A DNA stretch of 64,000 bases from assembly GCA_016758905.1 (NCBI GenBank), contig JAEPQZ010000019.1, positions 397,462 through 461,461 of the forward strand, written 5' to 3'. The position numbers were made by a program, and so were the translations under genes. How positions within the stretch are numbered: position 1 is the first letter of the stretch; every line of letters begins with the position of its first letter. Positions 48,813 to 60,993 of this stretch are shown one piece after another. Source of the DNA: Umbelopsis isabellina. Its lineage: Eukaryota > Mucoromycota > Umbelopsidomycetes > Umbelopsidales > Umbelopsidaceae. The notes beneath the pieces were generated by a model. The model did no database searches and was not told where the DNA came from. It saw nothing but the letters and a program-made list of their open reading frames with translations.

Positions 48813-51800
48813 ATGGAGGTAGTTAACGTTCAACCGCGTGACATTTACATACATTATATCTATGTACCTGACCAGGCAACTACCATTCGTTGGTGGTTCT
48901 CTACCAAACGCCATAACATTGCTTTTGGCTTGTACCGTACGGTCAACCAAGCCCAAGTAGCCCCTTCTGACGTTTTGTTTCAAACGCAAGACACCACCCG
49001 AGTATCTCCCTCCCCGTCTACTGGTGGTCGTCCTGCCAATGCTGGAGGAAATGGTACTGCGACCGGTGCTGCGAATACGACTTCAAGTCGCCGACCAACT
49101 CTTACCCACGAGGACAGTAACAACAGCTCTGACGGCCTAGCTGAAGGCTCAACATTGCATGCATCGTCTGCCTCCATTCGCTCTCGACGAAAGTCTGTAG
49201 CTTCACAGAAGCTAGCTGACAATATGGATGAAATTCTACCTATCGAGCACTGTAATTCTGCAGACAACAAAGTCTCTGGCCAGTACGTGGTCGATGAGCC
49301 TGGCAACTACGCTCTCGTATTTGGTAAGCAACACCAAAACAACAACTATCATAAGCAATTGCCATCTTGACATTCTGACGTACTGTAGATAACACTTTCT
49401 CAAGAAATACCTCAAAGATGCTGACATTCTCTGTAGCACTCGGTGAGCGAGAACAGGTCAGCGGCAGCGAGCAAACTGAGTTGGCAGGGTGGATCTTGAA
49501 AAAGAGAAGAAAGAAGATGCAAGGTAACGTATTCGACATGTTTAGTGAGATCGAGCAAGTTCATTAAAACTGAACTGGTTTTCTTTTAGGATGGGCAAAG
49601 CGGTGGTTCAACCTATCTTCCACAGGTGTTTTGTCATATTCTATCCACAACAAGTCCATCTGTCGTGGTAGCGTTCAGATATTCCTATCGACTATTTCTG
49701 TGAATCCTCAGCAGCGCTTAATTCATATTGACTCTGGAACGATGATATATCATTTGAAAACATTGACTCCAGAAGACTTTGAAAAGTGGACCAAAGCTCT
49801 GCGCGTTCACAAAGCTCGGAATATGGCAAATGGTCATCAAATGAATGACGGTAGTTTGGATGGCGCTGCTGTCAGTGAAAAGGAACTGGCAGACCAAGCT
49901 AAAGAAGCTGCTACTGTCCGCGAGGGATTAGCTGCCATTGATGGACAAATCAACTCTATTCGCAGCATTCTAGACACCATGGGTAACATGATTGGAGATG
50001 GCATGAATAGTCCATCAGGCTTGAGTCCGTCTCGCGCTCGCTTCAATTTTAGGCGAACTTCGAGCAAATCGCTATCGTCAGCACGTCCACCTCAAATAAA
50101 CGCGTCCCCATCTTCGTCACCGAGGAATAATGCCAATGACAGCACTGCTGCTGAAGACGTCGATGCTACGCAAATGCATTTTAGATTATTAAGTGCCATG
50201 AACAAGTTGAAGAAACAAAGAGATGAAGTAGTTGATGCATTTGACAAGAATCAGGCTCACTGGACCAAGATATATGCTGCCTATAAGGTTCTATCTGAAA
50301 GCAGTTATGCTAACCGAAACGATGGGTTCACTGTGGACAACGACGATATGGTCAGCGCAAGAGAGTCTTTCTCCACCGACAAACGAACATCAAGCTTTAT
50401 TTCTTATCGTACATCTAATCAGTCAGAGATATTCTTTGATGCTGAAGAAATTGTCATCTCTTCTGATGATGAGGACTATGCTTTGGCTGAAAATGATATC
50501 ATTGACGAAAACGAAGAGGATGATGATGGTTAAGTTGTTGCGATGCCTCCTACATACAGCCAAATTTGGCGACCAACACTAACATATATACTTTATAGAT
50601 CTTGTGGATAGTGACCAGAAATCTACACTCAGTGGTATGCTATCTGAAAATGTCAAGCGTCGTCAACTTTTACCATCACCATCGGTTGGAGATGCTGCGT
50701 CTGCTCTTTCTATATTCCGAAAGAATGTTGGCAAAGATCTTTCAACTATTGCTATGCCCATTTCTATGAACGAGCCACTGAATTTACTCCAAAGAGCCTG
50801 CGAGGAATTGGAATATTGTCAATTGCTGACTAGAGCAAATCAAGCAGAAACTTCTGTAGACCGCTTAATGTATGTTACTTGCTTTGCAATTTCAGGCTAC
50901 GCTTCTTCCCAGTATCGTACAGGCCGGAAGGTAAGATACCTACTGGACTCTTTCATTTCAAAAAGAGGGGAACATCTCATTAATTTTTTGTACAGCCTTT
51001 CAACCCGATGATGTGTGAGACTTACGAGTGTATTCGGCCCGACAAAGGCTTCAGATTCATTGCTGAAAAAGTCAAACACAATCCGCCAGTAGTAGCTGTT
51101 AGTATCTCCTTCTCTCTTTCTCCATATATATCAATGCTTCGAACAATGCTGACCATCAAAATTATAGGCGTATGCGGAATCAAAAGATTTCCGCTTCTGG
51201 CAAAATGCTGCGGTAAAGAGCAAGTTCTGGGGTAAATCCATGGAACTTATGTCAGAGGGCACAGTACACGTTACTCTGACAGAGCATGACGATCACTATA
51301 CCTATTCCAAACCATCAAGCTGGGTGCGCAACATGATTGCTGGCAACAAGTACCTTGAGCATGTCGGTGAAATGAGAGTACATAATCACAAGACGGGCGA
51401 GTATGCTACAGTGCTCTTCAAGGAAGGCACTGGTGGTGGTATATTTGGTGTACCTACCAAACGCAACATCATCAGCGTCAATATTTGCAATAGCAGTGGT
51501 AAAACCGTCAAGAAAGTCGTCGGTAAATGGAGCGAAAGTTTAGCTTATGAAATTGGCAAAGATCAGTATGAAGTGCTTTGGCGAGCTCAATCTCCTGGTA
51601 TTCCCGATCATGAGGATTACTATGGATTTACCAAGTTCTGCGTAGAACTGAATGAAATTACGGAGCTGGAGCGTGAAAAAATACCAATAACTGATACTAG
51701 ATATCGACCAGACCAAAGGATGTACGAAGAAGGTATGAAATGTGGCTTCTTCATAATTCGTATATTGGTGACAAGCTGCTAAATTCATTTGATACAGGTA

Positions 51801-52039
51801 ATGTTGACGAAGCAGATGTGGAGAAACAGCGAATAGAGCAAAAGCAACGCGACCAGAGGAAGAAATTTGAAGTAGACGGTGGCCAATTCGTGCCCAAATG
51901 GTTCGATCTTGGCGATCAAGAATATGAACTCTCGGAGGATGGCGAAAGCACCACCTGTCAAATATGGAAATATAACGGACAATACTGGCCATCTAGAGAA
52001 TCACAAAATTGGCCAAGTGACCTGCTTCAGTTGTGGTAG
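48813..52039 (+). CDS. OSH3: Oxysterol-binding protein homologue with GOLD and PH domains (Osh3-like)
   Basis: Lipid-transfer protein at ER membrane contacts. The GOLD-like N terminus has [19 protein letters not shown] and ends [10 protein letters not shown], interrupted by a Ser/Thr-rich insert. The PH domain is [20 protein letters not shown] through [21 protein letters not shown] long linker with acidic clusters ([13 protein letters not shown]) follows, then the ORD from about 50750 ([20 protein letters not shown]). The ORD signature reads [12 protein letters not shown] instead of the usual EQVSHHPP, so the second His is Asn. Further on come [16 protein letters not shown] and the end [19 protein letters not shown] with DLLQLW. 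The Gly-Gly-rich [14 protein letters not shown] loop is an unusual feature. Confidence 0.93.
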
Positions 52040-52370
52040 ATGAAACAATTTGATACCTAATTACTTAGTGTAATTACTGAGTGTAATATTTGATGCCGAG
52101 TATCTAATCATATGGATAGCATTTGGTATTAAATAGAGCCTGTATGTCTATTCGTGACTAATAAATGTGATATAAGGAAGCAGATCGAGTAAAAGGTGAA
52201 TGCGTGTGCTGTGCATAAGTATATAGACAGCACTATTGTATTTATGTTAAATATACATGTATAGATTGCGAATCGCAGTTTTTTTACAGATGTTGAACAA
52301 TCCTGTAATCGTTCAGAGCAATTAGTCAAATGTGTTACTGAGACAGGCTAAATGGTATATCGAACTGTCT
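52040..52370. other. Intergenic, convergent 3' ends
   Basis: AT-rich spacer between the OSH3-like and BORCS5-like genes. No feature was recognised. Confidence 0.5.
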
Positions 52371-53369
52371 CTAATTAGTCGATTTATGCCTTGCAAGTTT
52401 CAATCGATCTTCTTGCTTGTCTGCAGCGGCAGCTAACTCTTCTAGCTGGCTTTTGGCGGCGAGAGAAGAGTGAGATGTCGTGGTACGGACGATCGCTGGA
52501 CGAGATTGCGACGGAGGTGCGAGTAATGATGCTTTAGACAGCGATATCGAAGCTAGAGATGTTATACTACGCAGAAGCGTTGATTGATCCCCTGGTTTGT
52601 TATCAATTTCTTGTATAGCGTCAGTACTTGCTTCTCCAACATAAGATGGGTCTGAGTCATCGCTGTACTTTAGCTTATGTAACAGCGGCCAACTTGTTGA
52701 TGCTATCGTTGGATTGATTTCTATAACTTTTTGTGCTTCAATATTTTTCTCGAGCTGCCATAAATTCGATACCACTGTTTCTAAATTCGTTCTGAGGCGC
52801 TCACTTTGGACCTTGAATGAACCAACTAGTAAAGCTGTTATATAAATGCTTAATATATATATCAACGTGGAAAATATGCTCACCTTGTCCGATTTTCTCT
52901 GCTGTCACGGCTGCTTGATTGAGCGACTGTGACATTTTCTTAGTAACTGCAGCTGCTGTGTCGTCCAACATCTTACAACGATTAAATAGTCTGTTTTGCT
53001 CTATCGTCACATCCTTTGAGCATTTGCTGATATGTGTCTGCAATGTATCCAAAATATCACTCAAGTAATCTGCGGCAACAGAGGCTAAAAAAAGGCATTA
53101 GCCGAATGCTCAAGCACCGTCTCAATTACAATCTGTACCGGTAAACCTACATTCTACCGGTAAGCTTTTTGATAAATCCAAACTGTCTGTATCCTCCTTG
53201 ATACTGGATGGGCCAATACTGAGAAATTTGCTGAGCTGCGTCTGACTCATGGACAATGGTACTAACGGCTCTATCTGACGCTATTAGATCAGGATCATGG
53301 TTAGCCATGAATAGACAACGTGTCTTTCATCCTCGCAACTACCTTCATGAGCTTTTTCACTTCTGCCAT
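52371..53369 (-). CDS. BORCS5/BLOC-1-related-like coiled-coil protein (tentative)
   Basis: Possible subunit of a lysosome/vacuole positioning complex (BORC). Four exons were read: 53343-53369, 53151-53274, 52884-53084 and 52371-52825. They sum to 268 aa. The first ATG used (MAEVKKLMK) is the most upstream one I can join in frame, and an earlier exon cannot be excluded. The sequence IEPLVPLSMSQTQLSKFLSI is followed by SVAADYLSDILDTLQTHISK and a helical stretch (QNRLFNRCKMLDDTAAAV, QSLNQAAVTAEKIG) whose order and spacing resemble human BORCS5 as I remember it. The C-terminal third is Ser-rich and disordered, ending in a helix (LEELAAAADKQEDRLKLAR). The family call needs a profile search. Confidence 0.6.
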
Positions 53370-53896
53370 TTCCTTTTCTTCTTCATCATTCTTGCTGAAT
53401 TCGGTTACGTTTACTATGTCCTAATTGTGCGATCACTGTTGGTTAGATTTGGAACAAGGGAGCGCTAAATAGATTGCCACCATACCATGGCTATTTGAGT
53501 GCCTCCACAACGCTCAATCTGTAGCAGAGTTAGGTAACTAGCATGTACTGCAGGTTACTGAGTTTGTGGCGTTGGAGCTTAAAGGTTACTTAGAGCCACA
53601 TCTCCTTCCTCCACCAAGAACTGACAATTGAAATATAAAGTCACAGAATACAAAGTACCCTTCTGCTACTGTTCAAAACCGCCGAGCATATGCATTCGCT
53701 TCTCTCTCTCTCTCTCTCTCTCTCTCATTAATTGATTAACAACTTTGTGTTTTACATTTTTAGCCTATTTTGCAGACTTGCGCCATGGCTACCAATTCTT
53801 CCACATGCGCTTTATTACAAATAATATGTCCAGATCAAATGTATAGCACGCCGAAGATCTCTATTACCAACAATACATTATTGCCAATTACTTGTC
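53370..53896. other. Intergenic region with (TC)n microsatellite
   Basis: Holds a TC dinucleotide run of about 27 bases near 53700-53727. Part of the BORCS5-like 5' end may lie here. No other gene was seen. Confidence 0.5.
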
Positions 53897-54630
53897 TTAT
53901 TGATTTTTCAAGGCCTTCTCAGCGCGCTTAATGGAGGCCTTGTCGGTAAGTGGTTGCCCGCCGCCCATCATTCCTCCAAAAGGTGATTCGTTCTTGAAAG
54001 GCCGTCTGAGGTCACCGACAGCTGGCTCTCCCCAAACATGAAGCAAAGCTTGCTTGGATAAGAAGAAAGTCTTGAATACAAGGATAGATTGGATAACCAA
54101 TGGTTGAGTAAACTTGAATTGCAAATGAAGGAAACCGATGATTCCGAGTCCAGTCAGAGTCTGAGTGATGGACTTCTTGATTTCAGCAATATCATAGTCT
54201 GAATACCCAAAATGCGAACAATTAAAATTATCTTTAGCTGCCGCATGCTCGCAAACTTTATGATATACAATAATTTACCTTTGTTGGTTGTGACAACCAA
54301 TTCTTCTTGACCTTTGGTGCCATCCCACTCCTGAGCGGCTGGCTTAACATAGCGAAGAGTAGTTGTATCTAACAGTTTGAAAATGTAACGTTAGAAGCGA
54401 TTCTTTATATTGAAAGTGGGAAACAAGTCAGACAAACCATTCTTCTTGTCTACTACAGACATCAGCCAATAAGCTAAACCGATGACGGTTGCTTGAGCGC
54501 AAAGGTAAGTTGCCCGAGCATAAAATAGATTGTCCGGATTATCAAGATTCAATCTTTTGGCGAGCTGACCAAGAATAAGAAAACTCGCGACGTTGAAGAG
54601 AGGATGGTTTAGCCAAGTCGGTGGTGCCAT
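53897..54630 (-). CDS. PHO88: ER protein Pho88 / Snd3
   Basis: SRP-independent ER targeting factor, also linked to phosphate transporter maturation. The start at 54630 (MAPPTWLNHPLFNVASF) enters the first membrane segment. The helices are FNVASFLILGQLAKRLN, YARATYLCAQATVIGLAYWL and TLTGLGIIGFLHLQFKF. The end reads LVIQSILVFKTFFLSKQA, then KNESPFGGMMGGGQPLTDKA and a Lys-rich tail. The Met/Gly-rich GGMMGGG loop is typical of the family. Three exons are needed, with introns near 54200-54280 and 54370-54440. Confidence 0.95.
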
Positions 54631-54796
54631 TTGTAGAAGTAGATGTAGATGTTTGTGGCGATCGTCGGTGAATTGCTTTTTGACGACCCGAATTGAGCAG
54701 TCTCACTTATACCCAAAGATTTCATCGACGACCACCACCGAGTGCCAGTCAAACTTTGATACGTATAACTTGGACACATTGATTTGCACTGCCAAC
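54631..54796. promoter_or_regulatory. Compact bidirectional promoter, PHO88 / THOC3
   Basis: Only 166 bp separates the two start codons, so both promoters and both leaders overlap here. Confidence 0.6.
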
Positions 54797-56170
54797 ATGT
54801 TTAGCAAAAACGGATCAATACTCTCAGGATATACTCAAGAAGAGGTAGCTATGCTATTTCATTGGCAAAAAACAACAACAACCGCCTACTTAACGCGTTT
54901 GTGCACATAGGCAACGAAACTCTTCTCCGATTCCAAAATCAAGGAGTATAGAGGACATCGTGAAAAGGTTCATACTGTCGCCTGGAACTGCGATGGCCGT
55001 CGATTAGCTTCGGGATCAGTTGACAAGACGGCACGGATATGGACTCCACATAGAGGAGTAAGCTAAATATCAGAGATGATATTTACTATTGATATCAAAG
55101 CCAAACTGATGGATAATATCTTTTATAGACAGATGTGCGTTATTCTGTTGAGCTTCGGGGACATACAGACAGCGTAGATCAGCTAGATTGGGATCCGACT
55201 CATGCAGACCGTCTTGCGACCGCGTCTTGCGACCGCACAGTTCGATTATGGGATCAAAGAAGTATGCCATCCTACCAATCAATGAAATTTGTACGAGCTT
55301 TTGTCTAATTTACTCTCACAAGCCGGAAAATGCACCACAACGGTACAAACAGAAGGCGAGAACATCAATATCTGTTGGAGTCCAGACGGAAAGAACATTG
55401 CAGTTGGTGATAAGGTAAATTTTATAAATTTCCAATCCCTGTCAAAGATGATCAGCATGCTGATTTGCTGTTACAGAACGATACCGTAAACATCATCGAT
55501 ACTAGAACATTTGAAATTGTTTCGAAACAACAATACAACATGGAAGTTAACGAGATCAGTTGGAATATTGGTGGAGATTTATTCTACTTAACAACGGGAC
55601 AAGGAACCATAAAAATATTTGACTATCCATCATTCAAGCTACTTCACACTCTTCGAGCCCATACAGCGAATTGCTATTGTATTGAGATCGACCCTCGAGG
55701 ACGTTACCTTGCTGCTGGATCTGCGGATGCTACCGTGTCTCTCTGGGATCTGGAATCTTACACGTGTCTGCGATCCATGACAGAACTCAGGTATTGGTAA
55801 AAAAAGAAAAATATATATCCCCCATATTCCCACTACTAACGTATGAAACGTAGGTGGCCAGTTCGTACAATAAGCTTCAGCCATGATGGCCAATTCTTAG
55901 CATCTGCATCAGAAGATAGCTACATCGACATAGTAAGTTTACATTCAAAAGCTCTTCTAGTTATAAAAGTCAATATGTTAAAACAGCTTCAAGTCACATG
56001 TGGAACTTGGGCAATCCGTAAAACACATAGATTGCTCTGCAGCAATGAATACCGTAGCTTGGCACCCATATGAATACCATCTGGCATTTGCAGGAGACGA
56101 GAAGGCATCTGACGGTACATATGCAGGAAACTTTAAAATCTGGAGTGCTACAACAACTTTGACTGCCTGA
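54797..56170 (+). CDS. THOC3: THO complex WD40 subunit 3 (Tex1/THOC3)
   Basis: Component of the THO/TREX complex for mRNA export and transcription-coupled R-loop control. The start (MFSKNGSILSGYTQEE) is spliced to ATKLFSDSKIKEYRGHREKV. WD repeats read: VHTVAWNCDGRRLASGS with DKTARIW, LRGHTDSVDQLDWDP with DRTVRLWD, INICWSPDGKNIAVGD, NEISWNIGGDLFYLTTGQG, CIEIDPRGRYLAAGS with ATVSLWDLESYTCLRSM, RTISFSHDGQFLASASED and TVAWHPYEYHLAFAGDEK. The ending KIWSATTTLTA is short. Six or more exons are present. Confidence 0.94.
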
Positions 56171-56502
56171 GCATCTACTTTGATAAAGGCGAAGGGGATT
56201 CAAAACTATTAAATTAAATAAACTTGTACAGTACTAGATCTAAAGTGTTTGACTCTGTGTTCGTCTTGTATAAGAAATTCAATTGTCATGTAAAGGTACC
56301 CTAAGTAATACCACCATGTATTACATGCACTGTTGCAAAATGGTATTCTTCCTCTGTATCGGATTCATTTATGTTCATTTATTTGAAACAGAAAGAGGGA
56401 TATGAGAATGAAGTAGAAGTACATATTCAAAAGGTACACTGATCAGTGAATTCATTGGGAATCGTTGCAGCGACTAACGTCTGTTGATTTTTTTGGTTCG
56501 GC
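56171..56502. other. Intergenic, convergent 3' ends
   Basis: AT-rich spacer with no recognised feature. Confidence 0.5.
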
Positions 56503-57385
56503 TTAGTAAACCGGGGCAGCCATTGCTGGCATGCCCTTGGCTGAAGGAAACTCATCCAAGTCTCTCAATTTTTGATGTTGATTGTTACGCTTCAAACGTT
56601 GAGCATATGCACTGATGGCTGATGCAAAGTACAGCTAATGCAAACATTTTTAGTACTTATTCGAAACGCGCAAATTATGAATATGTTTTCTTACCTGCAA
56701 AGCATTTCCAACAAATACAATCACACCAAGTCCAATGGTTACATTGCGGATGGCTTGGCTACAGGCATCCTGAACTTGCACTTGCTGGTTAGGGATAGCT
56801 ACAGGTGAATGGTATGGGGAATCAGTGGCGGCTACGGAGTTGGTTACAGCCGCCTCGCAACCAGTTTCTACATCTGAACGTCGAACTAGTAGAATAATCC
56901 AAACAGCGAAAGAAGCTATCAGCGTCAGGATCACCATGATCCAGTATAATATGCTGAAAATCAAGACTAAGCGACGCTTTTGCGTAATACTTCCTACGAC
57001 GCCGAGCAAGGAGCTAAGAGTATAAAGTATATAAATAGCAGCCATAGACCAAAAAACTGGAGCGTACTGGCTGGATTGTATGGGATACATAGAGTCCAAA
57101 TCTATAAAAGAAGGCAGTTAGCTCTCGGAAGTCCTGCAGTTTTTCGACACTAGCGCTGTAACTACTTACGACTTTTAGACAGGAACAAGGAGACAGTGCC
57201 TACAAGATATCCAATCTATGATACACTATATCAATATTTCTGGGGTGCTTTCCTTCCACGCGTTTCGTTTATACTAAGGTACATACCGTTGACAGAACAG
57301 CGATAATAGTGACGCCGATTCTGAATCACAAAAACATTTAGTATATTATGCAGCAGCATATATGTTTGTGTGGCAATTACTTCAT
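56503..57385 (-). CDS. Tetraspan membrane protein of unknown function
   Basis: I do not recognise the family. The start ATG at 57385 sits in a 5-nt first coding exon (ATG-AA) joined through a GTAATT donor to the next exon, giving MKIGVTIIAVLSTIGYLVG. Four membrane segments follow: TIIAVLSTIGYLVGTVSLFL, VFWSMAAIYILYTLSSLLGV, LVLIFSILYWIMVILTLIAS with FAVWIILL, and NVTIGLGVIVFVGNALQLYF. The loop between the third and fourth segments has two cysteines (ETGCEAAV and DACSQAI), which could form a disulfide as in tetraspanin-like proteins. The tail is Arg/Gln-rich then Ala/Met-rich (GMPAMAAPVY). Confidence 0.7.
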
Positions 57386-57695
57386 CCCGACATCGTACCT
57401 CAGAGGGATACAGCAACAACATGTTGACATTCCCATTTTGACTGAATACTATAGATTGAATTGATTCAAGAAGAAACACCGAGATTTTTCTCTGTGCAGA
57501 GTCTCTATAGTTGATTCTCTGACGCTGAGCCACAGGCGAGACTCAGCCTCAGCTCATTGCCTCTTTTATTTGGCCCAATAAGGAAGGGACAAAAATAGAC
57601 ACAGACCTTCGCGATGCTAAATATCAAATCTACAGAGCCAGCATTTATACAATGGTAAGCTGGGGGAAGATATCTTTGGTATACAATGAGAAAAT
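57386..57695. other. Intergenic, tandem minus-strand genes
   Basis: Promoter of the tetraspan gene and 3' end of the Mso1-like gene. No specific site can be named. Confidence 0.5.
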
Positions 57696-59154
57696 TTAAA
57701 AGTATCCTCCATCCATCCTATCATTATCTGGTCTCTGTTGCGGTGGAGCCCTTCGTGGTCCACGCAGTCTTTCCCTATCTACCGGTGGGGCCATACGCTG
57801 TTCGCTTGGATGATCGTACATTGGTGATCGTCCTCTGGAGCGCTGCTGTCTATACTCATATTCTTCCATATCTCGCCTGGATGGACGTTGCTTCATATCT
57901 GCGGGTGGTTCGCGACTGGGTGCGCTTTCTCGTGATGGCCGATAATTCTCGCCTCTCGATCTATCGGTATAGTGGTCTACTTCCCGATGACTCAGTCGTT
58001 CTCTTTCATGCCTTCTACTTCTCTCATCATGCCTGTATTGATCGGGAACAGCCGTAGTAGCTGACCTGTTTAGCATGCGTTCTTCGTTAGTTCTGCTTGG
58101 CAAACGTTCTTCGTATCTGTTGACTGGAGAGTGGGCCTTCTCGCGACGAACACTGCGTGAAGAATGATTTTCGTCTGCATGGTGTCTGTATTCCTCTCTA
58201 CGTTCAGCTTCTTCTCTGAGGCGCTGCCTCTCTCGTTCGCGTGGTGTTAATTCGGGTATTTCATCTCCAGCATCCCATAGCCTTTGCCTATGGCGGGTAT
58301 TTTCTGACATTCTGCGATTATCCTCTTCACTATATCTCTCTCTCTCTGCAGATCTACTTGATCTCGGCGTTTTAGAGTCCCTCAACCAGTGAGGTAAGGA
58401 ACCTCCTTTTTTCTCATGATGTTCGCGTAAAATACGAGATACATGACTCTCTCCCTCCCAATCTGACTCATCGGACTCTAAAAAACGAATTTTTCAGGCA
58501 CCAGCTTATAATATGCGGCATTGCATGAATACTTTGCGTACCTGGTCCTTTGTCATCGCGATTTGGTATCTTTTCAGCCATATTTTGAGTCGCTTGCATC
58601 AATTTGTCCCATAATCGTGCTCCTTGAGAAGGTTGTTTTTCTGGCAAAAAGATACAATCAACTCATTGACACCTGAAGTTTTTGGCCTATCAGTATGTCC
58701 TTTTATACTTACCACCATACGCCAATTGTTTCCATTTATCATTCTGTTTGAGATTACCCCATAATTTCTTGCCACCGCCGGATGGTGTAGAAGCACCAGA
58801 GCTACTTTCTGCAATGTCGTTGAAGTAAATTTGCTGTTCTTCTTGTCCATCTGCAGCGGCATCTGCCGTAAGGTTTCTTCCAAACTTGGGAGCCCTATTT
58901 GAATCTGATTTTTTGGACGGCATTGGAGACGGTGGGGGAGATACGGGTCTAACCGATCGTACCGGAGATCGATCTCGGCCTATGTCTCTATCTTGTCGAC
59001 CCGTAATATGCGTTGATGAAGGTAATGGAGGCAGAGGAGGGCGAACGACATCCTCACATTTATGCCGCGCTGGGTACATTCCCACATCTTGACCACAATC
59101 TTTACATAGGACCACAATCTTTGATACTCTGTAGTCGATTGCTTCGGCGCCCAT
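57696..59154 (-). CDS. Mso1-like Sec1-binding protein with N-terminal zinc-knuckle-like motif
   Basis: Candidate exocytic SNARE-regulator partner. The start ATG at 59154 (MGAEAIDYRVSKIVVLCKDC) leads into a compact CxxC...HxC pattern (CKDCGQDVGMYPARHKC). A Pro/Ser-rich linker follows. The segment GARLWDKLMQATQNMAEKI and then SHVSRILREHHEKKGGSLPH with WL matches, in my memory of the family, the Sec1-binding region of yeast Mso1 (helix, then VLxxYYxxKGxxxPxWL). The C-terminal 200 residues are extremely Arg/Glu/Ser/Asp-rich and probably disordered, with an RRAPPQQR end. Introns lie near 58480-58545 and 58640-58710. The domain call rests on that short pattern only. Confidence 0.65.
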
Positions 59155-59514
59155 GATTAACGATGCAATATCAAAGAATTGTTGCACAACAAAATGAAAG
59201 CTGTATTAAATTTTAACATCCGATGCCATAAACCCTTTTCGGGCTATACCCCTGAGAACTCCAAATTTACAGCGGAAGCCAACAGATCAGCCCAATATTT
59301 ATACTAAATAACTTCGCAAAGCAGTACGGTATACGACGACTATAGTATACCTAAAGATGCTATACAGCTTTCTGCGAGAAGCGGTAAACTATTTTGAGTA
59401 AACGATAAGGGTCCACGCTAACTCTAGTACATGGAAATAGACAACATATAGTTCCATATTTTATATAAAATTTGAAGATATCCATAATAGTCAGCTTCTA
59501 TTATAGCATATTCA
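59155..59514. other. Start of the gene-poor chromosome arm end
   Basis: AT-rich spacer. The last recognisable conserved gene lies to the left. Nothing was seen here. Confidence 0.5.
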
Positions 59515-59883
59515 TTAATCATCCCAATTGATGCCGCAGTTTCCATACATAACTGACGAACCACTTGGCCCATATGAAATACTGTTCACCCATTGTGCAT
59601 TATTGATGTACGAATTTGTAGGAACGACTTCATAATTACCAGTACAGTCAGTCGTCGAAAACATCTTCACTGTTCCTGCTCCAGTGCTTTGTCCAATTTG
59701 CCAAGTAGTTGTACCTTTCAGGCATAAGCATTTTCTAGTTTCAACGCATGGAAGATCATCGCATTGCCCTTGTGGAAGTGGTCCGGTGCATGTATAAACG
59801 CCACAATACTCTGTACAAATGCCAAATCCTAATAGCAGCAGTATAGCGAAGATGCTTGTTTGGGTTCTTAGAGACTTGTGCAT
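59515..59883 (-). CDS. Small secreted cysteine-containing protein
   Basis: I do not recognise this protein. The in-frame ATG at 59883 (MHKSLRTQTSIFAILLLLGF) gives a clean signal peptide and is preferred over the upstream one. The mature part is about 100 residues, with about seven cysteines concentrated in its first half (EYCGVYTCTG, QCDDLPCVETRKCLCL) and two more near TTDCTG and GNCGIN. It has the profile of a small secreted protein, as often found near fungal chromosome ends. No toxin or enzyme motif is visible, and the function is unknown. Confidence 0.7.
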   Translation of the reverse strand: MHKSLRTQTSIFAILLLLGFGICTEYCGVYTCTGPLPQGQCDDLPCVETRKCLCLKGTTTWQIGQSTGAGTVKMFSTTDCTGNYEVVPTNSYINNAQWVNSISYGPSGSSVMYGNCGINWDD

Positions 59884-60993
59884 TTTACCAATGGTCCGAT
59901 AATTTAATTCGATAATGAGTTGAGAAGAGACAATAACGCAAACACCTTTGTTCTTATAGATTTTCATAATTCCTGGAATACAGGTTACGTCGCACAGTAT
60001 CGCGGAATTAAGCTATAACCTGGAAATGTTTCTCCCATTGGTTGTAGTGAATTTTATGTTATTAAATTGCTATCGCTGTCTGCTTTGGTGATTTAAATGC
60101 AAGTAAAATACATCTCTCCCTATTGATAAATTTCATTTCAGTCTTGTGCACTCCTTATGACATTATCAATGGTGTTGACATGTAATTGAGAGATGGCAAG
60201 CCATCAATGGTCACGATGCTTCTGCTGCGCAATATCTGTAGTACTCAATTCTGCTGCGCATTTTTCCATACAAGGGAAAGAAGTTGATTCACACATCGTA
60301 CAAAGTGGACATCTTTGCCTTTTCATGGCGATAAATGCCATTTTCATTCTTTATCTCTGTTGCATGTTGATCAAAAGTGCTTTTATTCGATGCTACAGCA
60401 AGAAATGTTGAGTCGTGCTGGAATACTACTCAAAAGTGTGAAAGAGCATTTGACTACGCCTACTCATTTGCAGAAGTTAACAGATAATTTAATATATTCA
60501 TGAGGAGCCGTCCAAGCTTCATATCAACATATTAGATAGCTAGCCATTTCTCATAGTTCTTTTGCATTGAGTATTTCTATAACCTGTAATTTACTCGTAA
60601 GCAAAATTAATGTAGACGCTACGAACATAAAATTTGTCACAAAACTAATTCAATTCAACTACTATTTTATGTCTATTCTGAGCAGTTTCACTTCTCCCAG
60701 ATACTGTTGGAATTGCCACAACTTTCAATCAATATCGTATCCTTTTGCGTTTTCATGGTTCCCATAGTCATTTATTTCCTATCAAATCCGATGCTCAAGT
60801 GAGCCAGACAGCAAGAGACTCGAATCTTAGTCTACCTTGACGAATGGATAATCTTAGCCTGCGACCAAGTCTTAAAACAAATGTAAACAACGACCTTGAT
60901 TCAAGGCTGCTATGACAGGGGTGGATTATCAACTATAAATTGTTTCTACAAGCTCAAGAACACACAAGGTTACATCCCCTCAGTTGTATCACT
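59884..60993. other. AT-rich subtelomeric DNA, no supported gene
   Basis: Short open frames only (largest 72 codons). None carries a recognisable domain. One internal 15-16 bp near-repeat (TTCTGCTGCGCA...) occurs at about 60220-60262. A TATA-like ACTATAAATT lies near 60932, ahead of the small ORF at 60994. Confidence 0.45.
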
